Source of the DNA: Coprobacter secundus
Lineage (GTDB): Bacteria; Bacteroidota; Bacteroidia; Bacteroidales; Coprobacteraceae
Direction: 5' to 3'
NCBI GenBank assembly: GCA_000803105.1
Contig: JTDA01000034.1
Coordinates: 1-12,361, forward strand
DNA length: 12,361 nucleotides
Below, in pieces: positions 1 through 6,293 of this stretch. A program made the position numbers and the translations under genes. The notes beneath the pieces are model-generated. The model made no database searches, was not told where the DNA came from, and worked only from the letters and a program-made list of their open reading frames with translations. The stretch's first letter is position 1. Each line of letters begins with the position of its first letter.

Positions 1-71
1 GGAGGTGTTTTTTGGCTTCGGGTGGATGTTTTTGATTTTAGGAGGCTGTGCGCAGACGTGACACACCCCCG

Positions 72-89
72 TCCCCTCTCGAGAGGGGA
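72..89. repeat. Perfect 18-bp palindrome TCCCCTCTCGAGAGGGGA
   Basis: The two halves are exact reverse complements centred on CTCGAG. The same core occurs at 3039-3054. In RNA it would form a hairpin with almost no loop; in DNA it could be a protein-binding site or a cruciform. Confidence 0.9.
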
Positions 90-141
90 GATTTGAATAC
101 TGCTTTTTATTTGATATTTAGGGGTTTATAGTGTTGTGATT

Positions 142-159
142 TCCCCTCTTGAGAGGGGA
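142..159. repeat. Inverted repeat TCCCCTCT-TG-AGAGGGGA
   Basis: This has 8-bp arms with a 2-base centre (TG). It starts exactly 70 bp after the palindrome at 72, matching the 69-bp spacing seen in cluster B. Confidence 0.88.
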
Positions 160-431
160 TAAAGGTATGTGTTATGGTGAGGGGGGCGGTGTGGGTTGAA
201 GTGTTTTTGCTGCTGTTTTTTTGAAGTGGAGTTTGTCGCCCTTTAGGTGGTTACTTTTGATTTCAGAGGCTGTGTATGGGCGTCATATGCTCTTTGCTCC
301 TCTTCAGGACAGGGGAGGTTCGTATATTGTTTTTTGGGTAGTAGATTTACTCTCCCGAGAGGGGAAGCTGTTGCCCATCTTCCCTTCTCAAGAGGCTGTT
401 ACAGATTGAAATTGGCTCTTCGTTTTGGCTT

Positions 432-2588
432 TTATTTTTCAATGTTGAGCTCTTCTATCAAATGTGTCGCTCCAGCGAATTTGTCGATAATAAACAAGAT
501 GTAACGTATATCGGTAATAATGGTACGTTGATATTGTTTTTGATATTGGATGTCCCCTGTGATGCCTTCCCAGTTGCGGTCAAATCCGATACCGACCAAT
601 TGTCCTTTGGCGTTCATGACAGGACTGCCGGAGTTGCCACCGGTAGTGTGGGTATTGGCGATAAGGTTTACGGGCATTTTCCCGTCGGGTCGGGCGTATG
701 TACCGAAGTCTTTGTTGTGGTAGAGTTCTTTTAGTTTAGGAGCTACAATGAATTCCCAGTTGGTGGAGTCTTCTTTTTGCATTACACCGTCGAGTGTGGT
801 ATAGTAGAGGTAATCGATACCGTCAGAGGGACTGAAAGGTGCTATCTGCCCATAAGTGAGCCGGATTGTGAAGTTTGCGTCGGGATAGGTGGGTTTACCT
901 TCGTTTATTTTCATAATACCGTCGATGTAAGTGCGGTGAGCGGTTTCTAACCGGTTGTCGAATTCTTGCAATCGGGTTGCGATGTTTTTACGCTCATTGG
1001 CTACGGATTGGGCAAAAAGTATCATTCCGTCGTTTTCGAGGGTTTTGAGTGTAGGATGTTTTATGAAACGTTCTGCTTTCTGTGGGTTGCCATAAATGGA
1101 TTTTGCGAAAAGGTCGTCGACATAACGGTCTGTATTTCCTTTGTATTTTTTCTCAATGGTACGGAAGAAGTCGGGGCGTTCGTCAGGGGCTATGTTGTCG
1201 GCATAGAGTTTTAACATAGCTTTGGCGATTTTTTTGTCTACTTCGGGGGCATAGTCTTTGTTCCTGAATTTTCGGATACTTTTTTCTATTTCGGCAGCAG
1301 GTACGGTTTTGATTCCGTTTTTCCGTAGAGAGTCGATGAGAGCCTGGTGTGTGGCTACTTTACTGAATTCTATTCCGGTAGACAGGGCTTCGGTGAGGTA
1401 GAACTGACGCTTTTTCAGGCCGGCTCGTTTTTCAATGACACTGTCTATGGTCTGTATTGCTTGTAAGTATTGGGGAAGCTGGTTTGCTTTTGCCCACGTG
1501 ACGAGATTCTCTTTTTCCTGGTCCTTCTGTTCTATGAGCTGTTGCCGGTCTATCATTTTGTTCATGCCTTTGGAGCTTTTGTAACTGTTGGTCGATGAGG
1601 CATACTTCCCGGCATATTGAATTCTGACTTTGGGGTCGGCGAGCATTTCTTCAAGCATGAGTTTTTGCCGCAGGTCGCGTACTTGGACACGTATGCTGTT
1701 TTCTATATCACGGCGTTCTCTGACTTCGGAAGGAGTGTAGAAATGATTGGTGCGTCCGGGGAAACCCATGAGCATGACGTAGTCGTTTTGTTCTATTCCT
1801 CCGGTAGAAAGGCTGAAGTATTTTTTAGGACGCAATGGTACGTTATTTTCGGAATAGGGTGCCGGATTGCCCAAAGAGTCGGCATAGATGCGGAATATGG
1901 AGAAGTCGCCGGTATGGCGAGGCCACATCCAGTTGTCGGTGTCGGCTCCGAATTTCCCGATAGAGGAGGGTGGTGCTCCTACCATACGTATATCGGAGTA
2001 TATTTTCTGGGTAAACATGTAGTATTTGTTACCTCCATAGAAGGGTTTTATTTCTACTTTCGTGCCGGGATTGTTGTCGAGAAAGTCTTTGCCTGCTCGT
2101 TTTTCGGCCAGTTTGTTAAGATATTTTGCGGATAGAAATTTGAGGATGTAGTCGGATGTGTCTTTTTGAAGTTCGTGTTTTACATATCCGGTGACGTCTT
2201 CTATTTTGTCGATAAAGGTCACGGTGAGTCCGGGGTTCGGAAGTTCTTCTTTTTTATTTTTTGCCCAAAATCCATTGGTGAGCAGGTCATTGTCGACCGA
2301 ACTGTGTTGTTGTATATAGTTGTATCCGCAATGATGGTTGGTAAGTACAAGACCTTCGGGGGATATGACTTCTCCGGTACATCCTCCACCGAAAATGACT
2401 ACGGCGTCTTTAAGGGATACGGAGTCTGGGTGGTATATGTCTTCGGCAGAGAGTTCGAGGCCGAGCCCTTTCATTTGTGATATGTTTTGTTGGTTGATTA
2501 ACGGTAATACCCACATGCCTTCATCGGCTGATGTAGTAAAAAAAGTGGATAAGGCTATCAGCCCGGATAAAATGTGTTTATTTTTCAT
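432..2588 (-). CDS. dpp11: Secreted S46 family dipeptidyl-peptidase, DPP11-like (Asp/Glu-specific)
   Basis: The 718-residue protein is a usual length for family S46 serine exopeptidases, which release dipeptides from the N-terminus of peptides in the periplasm of Bacteroidota. A Sec signal peptide covers residues 1-21 (MKNK, hydrophobic core, likely cut at TTSA-DEGMW). The chymotrypsin-like triad is visible: His in TNHHCGY (85/86), Asp228 in HTGDFS and Ser653 in TGGNSGSP. The helical domain lies between the last two. Arg671, in FDRNWE, is 18 residues after the catalytic Ser. Known family work ties Arg at this position to the acidic preference of DPP11, and Gly to the hydrophobic preference of DPP7, so I favour DPP11. 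The gene stands alone, divergent from the thiamine operon, with palindromic repeats on both sides. DPP7 remains possible but is less likely. Confidence 0.93.
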   Translation of the reverse strand: MKNKHILSGLIALSTFFTTSADEGMWVLPLINQQNISQMKGLGLELSAEDIYHPDSVSLKDAVVIFGGGCTGEVISPEGLVLTNHHCGYNYIQQHSSVDNDLLTNGFWAKNKKEELPNPGLTVTFIDKIEDVTGYVKHELQKDTSDYILKFLSAKYLNKLAEKRAGKDFLDNNPGTKVEIKPFYGGNKYYMFTQKIYSDIRMVGAPPSSIGKFGADTDNWMWPRHTGDFSIFRIYADSLGNPAPYSENNVPLRPKKYFSLSTGGIEQNDYVMLMGFPGRTNHFYTPSEVRERRDIENSIRVQVRDLRQKLMLEEMLADPKVRIQYAGKYASSTNSYKSSKGMNKMIDRQQLIEQKDQEKENLVTWAKANQLPQYLQAIQTIDSVIEKRAGLKKRQFYLTEALSTGIEFSKVATHQALIDSLRKNGIKTVPAAEIEKSIRKFRNKDYAPEVDKKIAKAMLKLYADNIAPDERPDFFRTIEKKYKGNTDRYVDDLFAKSIYGNPQKAERFIKHPTLKTLENDGMILFAQSVANERKNIATRLQEFDNRLETAHRTYIDGIMKINEGKPTYPDANFTIRLTYGQIAPFSPSDGIDYLYYTTLDGVMQKEDSTNWEFIVAPKLKELYHNKDFGTYARPDGKMPVNLIANTHTTGGNSGSPVMNAKGQLVGIGFDRNWEGITGDIQYQKQYQRTIITDIRYILFIIDKFAGATHLIEELNIEK

Positions 2589-2800
2589 ATAATGGTTTTG
2601 GTTTGTTAGTACCGATTTAAATTTCCTGATAGAATTTTTGCCGGTTTTTTTTGATTTCCTTTTTGTTTTTCCTGATTTTGTGAGGAAGGTAGGGGGCTAC
2701 CGATAGACAAAATCCTGAAAATATATTTGAAAAGGACTTTTCTTAAACCCTGAAAATGTAAACAGGCTATTGTTTATGGGACGAAGATAGGAATAAAATT
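2589..2800. other. A/T-rich upstream region of the S46 peptidase gene
   Basis: About 210 bases with no gene. A T-rich tract runs from about 2618 to 2682 on the plus strand. A 12-base direct repeat (CCTGAAAATATA at 2714-2725 and CCTGAAAATGTA at 2749-2760) is spaced 35 bp apart. CGAAGATA at 2782-2789 reads TATCTTCG on the minus strand, one mismatch from the Bacteroidota -7 box TAnnTTTG, but no matching -33 box is clear. The minus-strand promoter should lie here; I cannot place it firmly. Confidence 0.35.
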
Positions 2801-3038
2801 TTATAAGAGGCTGTCTGGTACGAATGATTTTTTTACTGTGTAGGCTGCTGTATGTGATACTCTTCCAGAGCTTGTTAGGTTTCTCTGTGATGGAGGATTT
2901 TCTTCCTTGGAGAGGTGAAGGGTGTGTGACGGTGAGGGGTGCGGGTTAGGTTGAGGAGTTTTTTTGATGTGGGGTTTGTCGGCTTCGTGTGACCGCTTTT
3001 GATTTTGGAAGCTGTGCGCGAGCGTCACACACCTCCGG

Positions 3039-3176
3039 CCCCTCTCGAGAGGGGAGCTCTGAATACTGCTTTTCTTATTGAAAATAAAAGGTTTGGGTAT
3101 GATGTTTCCCCTCTCGAGAGGAGAGTTTTGAGATGCTATTTTATGTTTGATAATAGGACGTTTGTGGTGTACACTT
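3039..3176. repeat. Two tandem 69-bp units, each starting with a CCCCTCTCGAGAGG palindrome
   Basis: Unit 1 spans 3039-3107 and begins with a perfect 16-bp palindrome (3039-3054). Unit 2 spans 3108-3176 and begins with the same palindrome carrying one change (3108-3123, ending GAGGAG). A third palindrome at 3177 closes the array. The spacers are related but diverged, so the array is not recent. Confidence 0.82.
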
Positions 3177-3193
3177 CCCCTCTAAAGAGGGGA
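3176..3193. repeat. Inverted repeat TCCCCTCT-AA-AGAGGGGA
   Basis: This has 8-bp arms with an AA centre. It starts 69 bp after the previous palindrome and matches the inverted repeat at 142-159 except in the two centre bases. Confidence 0.88.
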
Positions 3194-3319
3194 TCAAGGG
3201 GTATGTAACGATGAAGAGGGTGGCTTGGGATGAGGGAGCAGTTTTTTGGGGTGTATTTGACTCTAGAGAAAATTTCAAGCGGATTTATTATTTTTATTTA
3301 CTTTATATTTTTTATCTAT

Positions 3320-3354
3320 TTTGAGTGCAAAAGCAAACTTTTTTCCTACTTTTG
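3320..3354 (+). promoter_or_regulatory. Bacteroidota-type promoter of the thiamine operon
   Basis: TACTTTTG at 3347-3354 matches the -7 consensus TAnnTTTG exactly. TTTG at 3320-3323 may be the -33 element, though the 23-base spacing is a little longer than the usual 19-21. Transcription would start about 3360, just before the first paired base of the riboswitch, which supports the call. Confidence 0.55.
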
Positions 3355-3362
3355 CAAAGAAA

Positions 3363-3436
3363 GACAAAGGGGTGCCCGATAGGCTGAGATTATACCCTAT
3401 GAACCTGTACGGATAATGCCGGCGTAGGAATTTGTT
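3363..3436 (+). promoter_or_regulatory. TPP riboswitch (THI element)
   Basis: All conserved blocks of the thiamine pyrophosphate aptamer are present in order: GGGGTGCC (3369-3376), CTGAGA (3384-3389), ACCC (3394-3397), GAACCTG (3401-3407), GGATAATGCC (3411-3420) and GGCGTAGG (3421-3428). Stem P1 can form between ACAAA (3364-3368) and TTTGT (3431-3435). It sits directly upstream of the thiamine genes and should lower their expression when TPP is bound. About 95 bases separate it from the thiD start. No terminator with a T-run lies there, so control is more likely at translation or through a less obvious fold. Confidence 0.96.
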
Positions 3437-3486
3437 CATAGTAGACATATTTTATTTATGTGCTGATATTAAAATCAGATATCCTC

Positions 3487-3498
3487 CATCCCTTTGGG
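3487..3498 (+). promoter_or_regulatory. Candidate riboswitch expression-platform strand
   Basis: CATCCCTTTG at 3487-3496 can pair with CAAAGGGGTG at 3365-3374, giving 10 bp with one G-U pair. The partner strand is the 5' side of P1/P2 of the TPP aptamer, so this pairing and the ligand-bound fold would exclude each other. Alternatively CCCTTTGGG (3490-3498) forms its own small hairpin. The pairing is visible in the sequence; its use as a switch is inference. Confidence 0.4.
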
Positions 3499-3532
3499 TC
3501 ACACAATAATAATATATAAAGTTGCTCAAGGA

Positions 3533-4378
3533 ATGACGGAATATGTAAAATGTCTGACCATTGCAGGGTCGGACAGCGGAGGAGGGGCCGGTATACAGGC
3601 AGACCTGAAGACCATGTCGGCACTAGGTGTGTATGGCATGTCGGTCATTACGGCCATTACAGCGCAGAATACATGCGGGGTGTCGGCCATACAGCCTATC
3701 GAGGCATCTGTCGTAAGAGCGCAGATAGAAGCTGTATTGTCAGATATCGGAACCGACGCTGTAAAGATAGGTATGTTGCACTCTCCCCGTATTGTGGAGA
3801 CGGTCATTGACATGTTGGACCAATACACCCCTCGTTATACGGTACTCGACCCGGTAATGATATCGACCAGCGGGCATAAGCTTATCGAAGATGAAACGAT
3901 AGAGCTTATCCGCTCGGAAATGTTCGGTCGGGTAACTGTAATAACCCCGAATATCGATGAAGCAATATTGTTGAGTAAAATTGATATTATCGACCTAAAG
4001 GACATGTACAAGGCGGCTGAAATATTTTTGAAAAACGGCTGTCGGAATGTACTGATGAAAGGTGGGCATCTAAAAGGCCATAAAATGACCGATATTTTGT
4101 TTAGTCAGGAAAATGAACCTCTCATACTATCTGCTGATCAAATAGTAACAGACAACACTCATGGTACCGGCTGCACTTTATCTTCTGCCATAGCCTCTTA
4201 TTTGGCATTGGGACATGAGCTTTATCAGGCAGTAACACTGGCCAAGGATTATATTACGTCGGCATTGCAAGCCGGGGCCGGTATTTGTACAGGAAAAGGC
4301 CATGGACCATTGAATCACTTTTTCAATCCGAAACCTCTAACAGGAAAACCTTTAATAACAGATATAACCATTACCTGA
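3533..4378 (+). CDS. thiD: Hydroxymethylpyrimidine/phosphomethylpyrimidine kinase
   Basis: ThiD phosphorylates HMP to HMP-P and then to HMP-PP, the pyrimidine half of thiamine. The 281-residue product has the ribokinase-fold signatures of the family: GSDSGGGAGIQAD (residues 12-24) with the following TMSALGVYGMS, LDPVMISTSG in the middle, TPNIDEA and LMKGGH, and the anion-hole/catalytic HGTGCT near residues 210-215. I chose ATG at 3533; an in-frame TTG at 3494 would add 13 residues that do not look like the family and would overlap the leader pairing. It is the first gene after the riboswitch and is followed 30 bases later by the thiS-like gene. E. coli ThiD is a little shorter, and the extra residues here are mostly at the C-terminus. 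Confidence 0.96.
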   Translation: MTEYVKCLTIAGSDSGGGAGIQADLKTMSALGVYGMSVITAITAQNTCGVSAIQPIEASVVRAQIEAVLSDIGTDAVKIGMLHSPRIVETVIDMLDQYTPRYTVLDPVMISTSGHKLIEDETIELIRSEMFGRVTVITPNIDEAILLSKIDIIDLKDMYKAAEIFLKNGCRNVLMKGGHLKGHKMTDILFSQENEPLILSADQIVTDNTHGTGCTLSSAIASYLALGHELYQAVTLAKDYITSALQAGAGICTGKGHGPLNHFFNPKPLTGKPLITDITIT

Positions 4379-4408
4379 ACTTTGAAATATTCAAAAATTT
4401 GAGATTGT

Positions 4409-4609
4409 ATGAAAGTATTTTTAAACCACCAAGAAATCTGTGTTGGGAGTAGAGTGACATTGAGAGATTTGTTGGCCGGAAGAAGCATGACAGGAGACGG
4501 AACCTCCGTAGCAGTGAACAACCGGATCGTTGACAAGGAAGAATGGAGAGAGACTTTCCTTGCCAATGGGGACAAAGTAACAGTAATCAAATCTGTAGGA
4601 ATCAAATAA
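4409..4609 (+). CDS. ThiS-like protein without the C-terminal Gly-Gly
   Basis: The 66-residue product is plainly related to the ThiS sulfur carrier encoded at 5990-6193. Shared blocks are LNHQEI, TL..LL, TG.G, AVNNR and DKVTVI, close to half identical by eye. Working ThiS must end in Gly-Gly, because ThiF adenylates the last glycine and the thiocarboxylate forms there. This protein ends KSVGIK and neither other frame restores Gly-Gly before a stop, so a simple frameshift is not the cause. The rest of the beta-grasp fold looks intact, including the conserved AVNNR, which argues against a decaying pseudogene. It may bind ThiG or ThiF without carrying sulfur, or need C-terminal trimming, though trimming Ile-Lys would leave only Val-Gly. 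The start is ATG at 4409, 30 bases after thiD. Confidence 0.85.
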   Translation: MKVFLNHQEICVGSRVTLRDLLAGRSMTGDGTSVAVNNRIVDKEEWRETFLANGDKVTVIKSVGIK

Positions 4610-4642
4610 CATTACTCTTGTCTGGGACTGATTATTTGGAAA

Positions 4643-4719
4643 GCGGTGTTTGAGAAATAATATAGTAATATATTTATAGCAACTCTTCTACTGATAAATA
4701 TATGTTTTTCAGACACCGC
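4643..4719 (+). other. Long intra-operon hairpin between the thiS-like and TenI-like genes
   Basis: The outer stem pairs 4643-4657 with 4705-4719 (15 bp with two G-U pairs; ends GCGGTGT and ACACCGC). The inner stem pairs ATATATTTAT (4668-4677) with ATAAATATAT (4694-4703), a perfect 10 bp, around a 16-base loop. No T-run follows the outer stem, so it is not a standard terminator. It fills most of the 133-base gap and could protect, process or attenuate the transcript. Confidence 0.7.
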
Positions 4720-4742
4720 AAACACAAAAGAATAAAAGGAAT

Positions 4743-5333
4743 ATGAAGTTGATTGGGATTACACAGGAACATGTGTTCAAAAGGGAGGAAGAGTACATAA
4801 CTTTGCTTCTGGAGGAGGGAATGGATGCGTTGCATATACGCAAGCCGAATGTATTGTCCGACAGTATACGTTCTTTGCTCGAGAGAATTCCTTCGTATCT
4901 GCATTCTAAAATCATATTACATGACCACTTTGACTTGCTGGGAGACTTTCATCTGAAAGGCATACATCTCAACCGACGCCATCCGTATCCCCCTCAGGGG
5001 TATACCGGATATGTAGGGCGTTCGTGCCACGACTTGCAGGAACTTACTACAGCCGAAAGACTCGATTATCGGTTTCTCAGTCCTATCTTCGATAGCATTT
5101 CCAAGCAGGGGTATACAGCACGGTTTACAGACCGGGAACTTTCTGAAGCTGCCCACCGGGGTATTATCAACAGTTCTGTTATCGCTTTAGGGGGCATTAC
5201 GCCTGAGCATCTTCCGCTTCTGAGCCGGTATGGTTTCGGGGGGGCTGCTCTTTTGGGGTATCTCTGGCAGGCTCATGATAAGGAGGAGTTGCGTAATAAT
5301 CTCCAGACATTGATACGGTATAATTCTCATTAA
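4743..5333 (+). CDS. Divergent ThiE/TenI-family protein, function uncertain
   Basis: The 196-residue product has the TIM-barrel outline of thiamine phosphate synthase and the thiazole tautomerase TenI: HIRKP (31-35), ILHDHFDL (58-65), GIHLNRRHP (73-81), VGRSCHDLQEL (91-101), FLSPIFDSISKQGY (111-124) and IALGGITPEHLPLL (147-160). Against the ThiE at 5354-5980, the QLRMK lysine is Pro35 and the second metal-binding Asp (HLGKND) is His80, so ordinary ThiE chemistry looks unlikely. The tautomerase histidine of B. subtilis TenI (His122, in FGHVF) aligns with Pro114, so TenI activity by that mechanism is also doubtful. It has 13 histidines; His96 in RSCH is a candidate replacement acid/base. Position in the operon suggests a thiazole-handling step. 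Bacteroidota commonly carry such a second ThiE-like gene. Confidence 0.85.
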   Translation: MKLIGITQEHVFKREEEYITLLLEEGMDALHIRKPNVLSDSIRSLLERIPSYLHSKIILHDHFDLLGDFHLKGIHLNRRHPYPPQGYTGYVGRSCHDLQELTTAERLDYRFLSPIFDSISKQGYTARFTDRELSEAAHRGIINSSVIALGGITPEHLPLLSRYGFGGAALLGYLWQAHDKEELRNNLQTLIRYNSH

Positions 5334-5353
5334 TATATAATATACAGACATTT

Positions 5354-5980
5354 ATGCTTCAATTCATAACACATACCAACGACCGTTACAGTCATATAGA
5401 ATCGGCATTGCAGGCTCTTGACGGGGGATGCAAGTGGATACAGTTGCGTATGAAAGATGCTACGACGCAACAGATAAAGGTTGCGGCAGAATACTTGTGT
5501 CCTGTATGCAAACGGTACGGGGCTACATTGGTCCTCGATGACCGGGCTGACTTGGTAATCGAGACCGGAGCCGACGGAGTGCATCTTGGCAAGAATGATA
5601 TGTCACCGGATATGGCCAGGCAGCTGCTGGGCTCCGGCTATATTATCGGAGGTACGGCCAATACGTTCCAGGACATCCGTCGTCTGGTAGCTATGGGGGT
5701 AGATTACATCGGGCTTGGCCCGTACCGCTATACGGAGACGAAAAAGAATCTGAGCCCCATACTCGGCATACAGGGCTACCGGGATATTGTGATACAGTGT
5801 AGAAAGGAAAATATAACTACACCGATAGTGGCTATTGGAGGGATTACTGCTGATGATATTCCGCTTCTTTATGATGCGGGGGTGCAGGGCATTGCTCTCT
5901 CAGGGACTATACTTAATGCTCCCGACCCTGCGGAGGAGACCCGGAACATTATACAGATTATAGACCGACAAAACAAATAA
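5354..5980 (+). CDS. thiE: Thiamine-phosphate synthase
   Basis: ThiE couples HMP-PP with thiazole phosphate to give thiamine phosphate. The 208-residue length is normal (E. coli 211). Active-site motifs are all present: QLRMK (30-34, pyrophosphate-binding Arg and Lys), LDDRADL (61-67) and HLGKND (77-82) with the metal-binding aspartates, GTANT (100-104), GLGPYRYTETK (120-130) with the phosphate-binding Thr/Lys, IGGI (161-164) and SG (183-184). It starts 20 bases after the TenI-like gene and ends 9 bases before thiS, so these three are probably translated from one message. This is the catalytically complete member of the two ThiE-family proteins here. Confidence 0.96.
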   Translation: MLQFITHTNDRYSHIESALQALDGGCKWIQLRMKDATTQQIKVAAEYLCPVCKRYGATLVLDDRADLVIETGADGVHLGKNDMSPDMARQLLGSGYIIGGTANTFQDIRRLVAMGVDYIGLGPYRYTETKKNLSPILGIQGYRDIVIQCRKENITTPIVAIGGITADDIPLLYDAGVQGIALSGTILNAPDPAEETRNIIQIIDRQNK

Positions 5981-5989
5981 TATGATTAT

Positions 5990-6193
5990 ATGAAGACAAT
6001 TACGCTTAACCATCAGGAGATACAGATACAGGAGGATTGTACGCTGGCCCGGCTGCTTGAAGATAAGGGGTTGACCGGGGGTGGTATTGCTGCTGCTGTC
6101 AATAATCGTGTCATACCTCGTAAAGACTGGGATGTTACTTTGCTCAATGATAATGATAAAGTTACTGTCATACGTGCTACTTGCGGCGGGTAA
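5990..6193 (+). CDS. thiS: Sulfur carrier protein ThiS (complete Gly-Gly tail)
   Basis: The 67-residue beta-grasp protein ends ATCGG, the tail that ThiF adenylates and that carries the thiocarboxylate sulfur to ThiG. It has the family blocks TLARLLED, GIAAAVNNRVIPR and DKVTVIRATCGG. ATG at 5990 lies 9 bases after thiE and 154 bases before thiG. It is the working partner to the tail-less relative at 4409-4609. Confidence 0.96.
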   Translation: MKTITLNHQEIQIQEDCTLARLLEDKGLTGGGIAAAVNNRVIPRKDWDVTLLNDNDKVTVIRATCGG

Positions 6194-6226
6194 TGTGCTC
6201 ATCTTTGTTTTTACAGGAATTATTTT

Positions 6227-6293
6227 TACCGGATAATGTTATACCTTTTCAGATTCTTTTCGGGGAATGGGAGAGATGAGGTAAATGCCGGTA
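6227..6293 (+). other. Possible structured RNA in the thiS-thiG gap
   Basis: TACCGG (6227-6232) can pair with CCGGTA (6288-6293), enclosing TACCT (6242-6246) with AGGTA (6279-6283) and a short ATTC/GAAT stem. The stems are short and the middle is loose, so this is weaker than the hairpins at 4643 and 8866. GGATAATG at 6231-6238 recalls a TPP aptamer block, but no other block is present, so this is not a second TPP riboswitch. Confidence 0.3.

Larger units (their letters stand above)
1..420. repeat. Palindromic intergenic repeat cluster A, downstream of the S46 peptidase gene
   Basis: This gene-free stretch is made of degenerate repeat units. Two clear palindromes lie at 72-89 and 142-159, 70 bp apart. 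Weaker relatives lie near 298-317, 350-364 and 382-395. A longer unit, with the landmarks GATTTT, GGCTGTGCGC and CACAC before the palindrome, occurs at about 1-90. It recurs in decayed form at about 198-320, and again at about 2955-3054 in the second cluster. The left edge of the window cuts the element, so its true extent is unknown. I see no transposase and no credible coding region; short open frames across it are G/T-rich readings of the repeat. It may be an interspersed REP- or MITE-like family. That label is inference from structure. Confidence 0.75.
2800..3250. repeat. Palindromic intergenic repeat cluster B, between the S46 peptidase gene and the thiamine operon
   Basis: This is the second copy of the element seen at 1-420. 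It has a long unit at about 2955-3054 (GTTTTTTTGA, GGTTTGTCGG, CTTTTGATTTTGG, GCTGTGCGCG, GTCACACACC, then the palindrome), followed by two tandem 69-bp units and a G-rich tail. A decayed palindrome may lie at about 2910-2927. The spacer shares TGAATACTGCTTTT with cluster A (94-107 and 3060-3073). There is no transposase and no credible gene. The 69-bp period is exactly 23 codons, so one frame stays open through it and gives a fake repetitive peptide. Confidence 0.78.

Noticed and set aside
362..384. GGGAAG/CTTCCC hairpin as a terminator for the S46 peptidase gene
   Set aside because: The stem is only 6 bp with an 11-base loop and no T-run follows on the minus strand. It may be chance within degenerate repeats.
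1617..2135. A 172-codon plus-strand open frame inside the S46 peptidase gene
   Set aside because: It lies antisense to a well-supported gene and its product shows no family features.
2801..3028. Minus-strand 75-codon open frame across the repeat cluster
   Set aside because: It is Pro/Ser/His-rich low-complexity translation of the repeat DNA, with no start context and no conserved pattern.
4586..4609. A frameshift as the cause of the missing Gly-Gly in the ThiS-like gene
   Set aside because: One alternative frame stops at once and the other gives CRNQ; neither contains Gly-Gly, so the tail is truly different.
6231..6238. GGATAATG as part of a second TPP riboswitch before thiG
   Set aside because: None of the other conserved aptamer blocks (CTGAGA, GAACCTG, GCGTAGG) is nearby.
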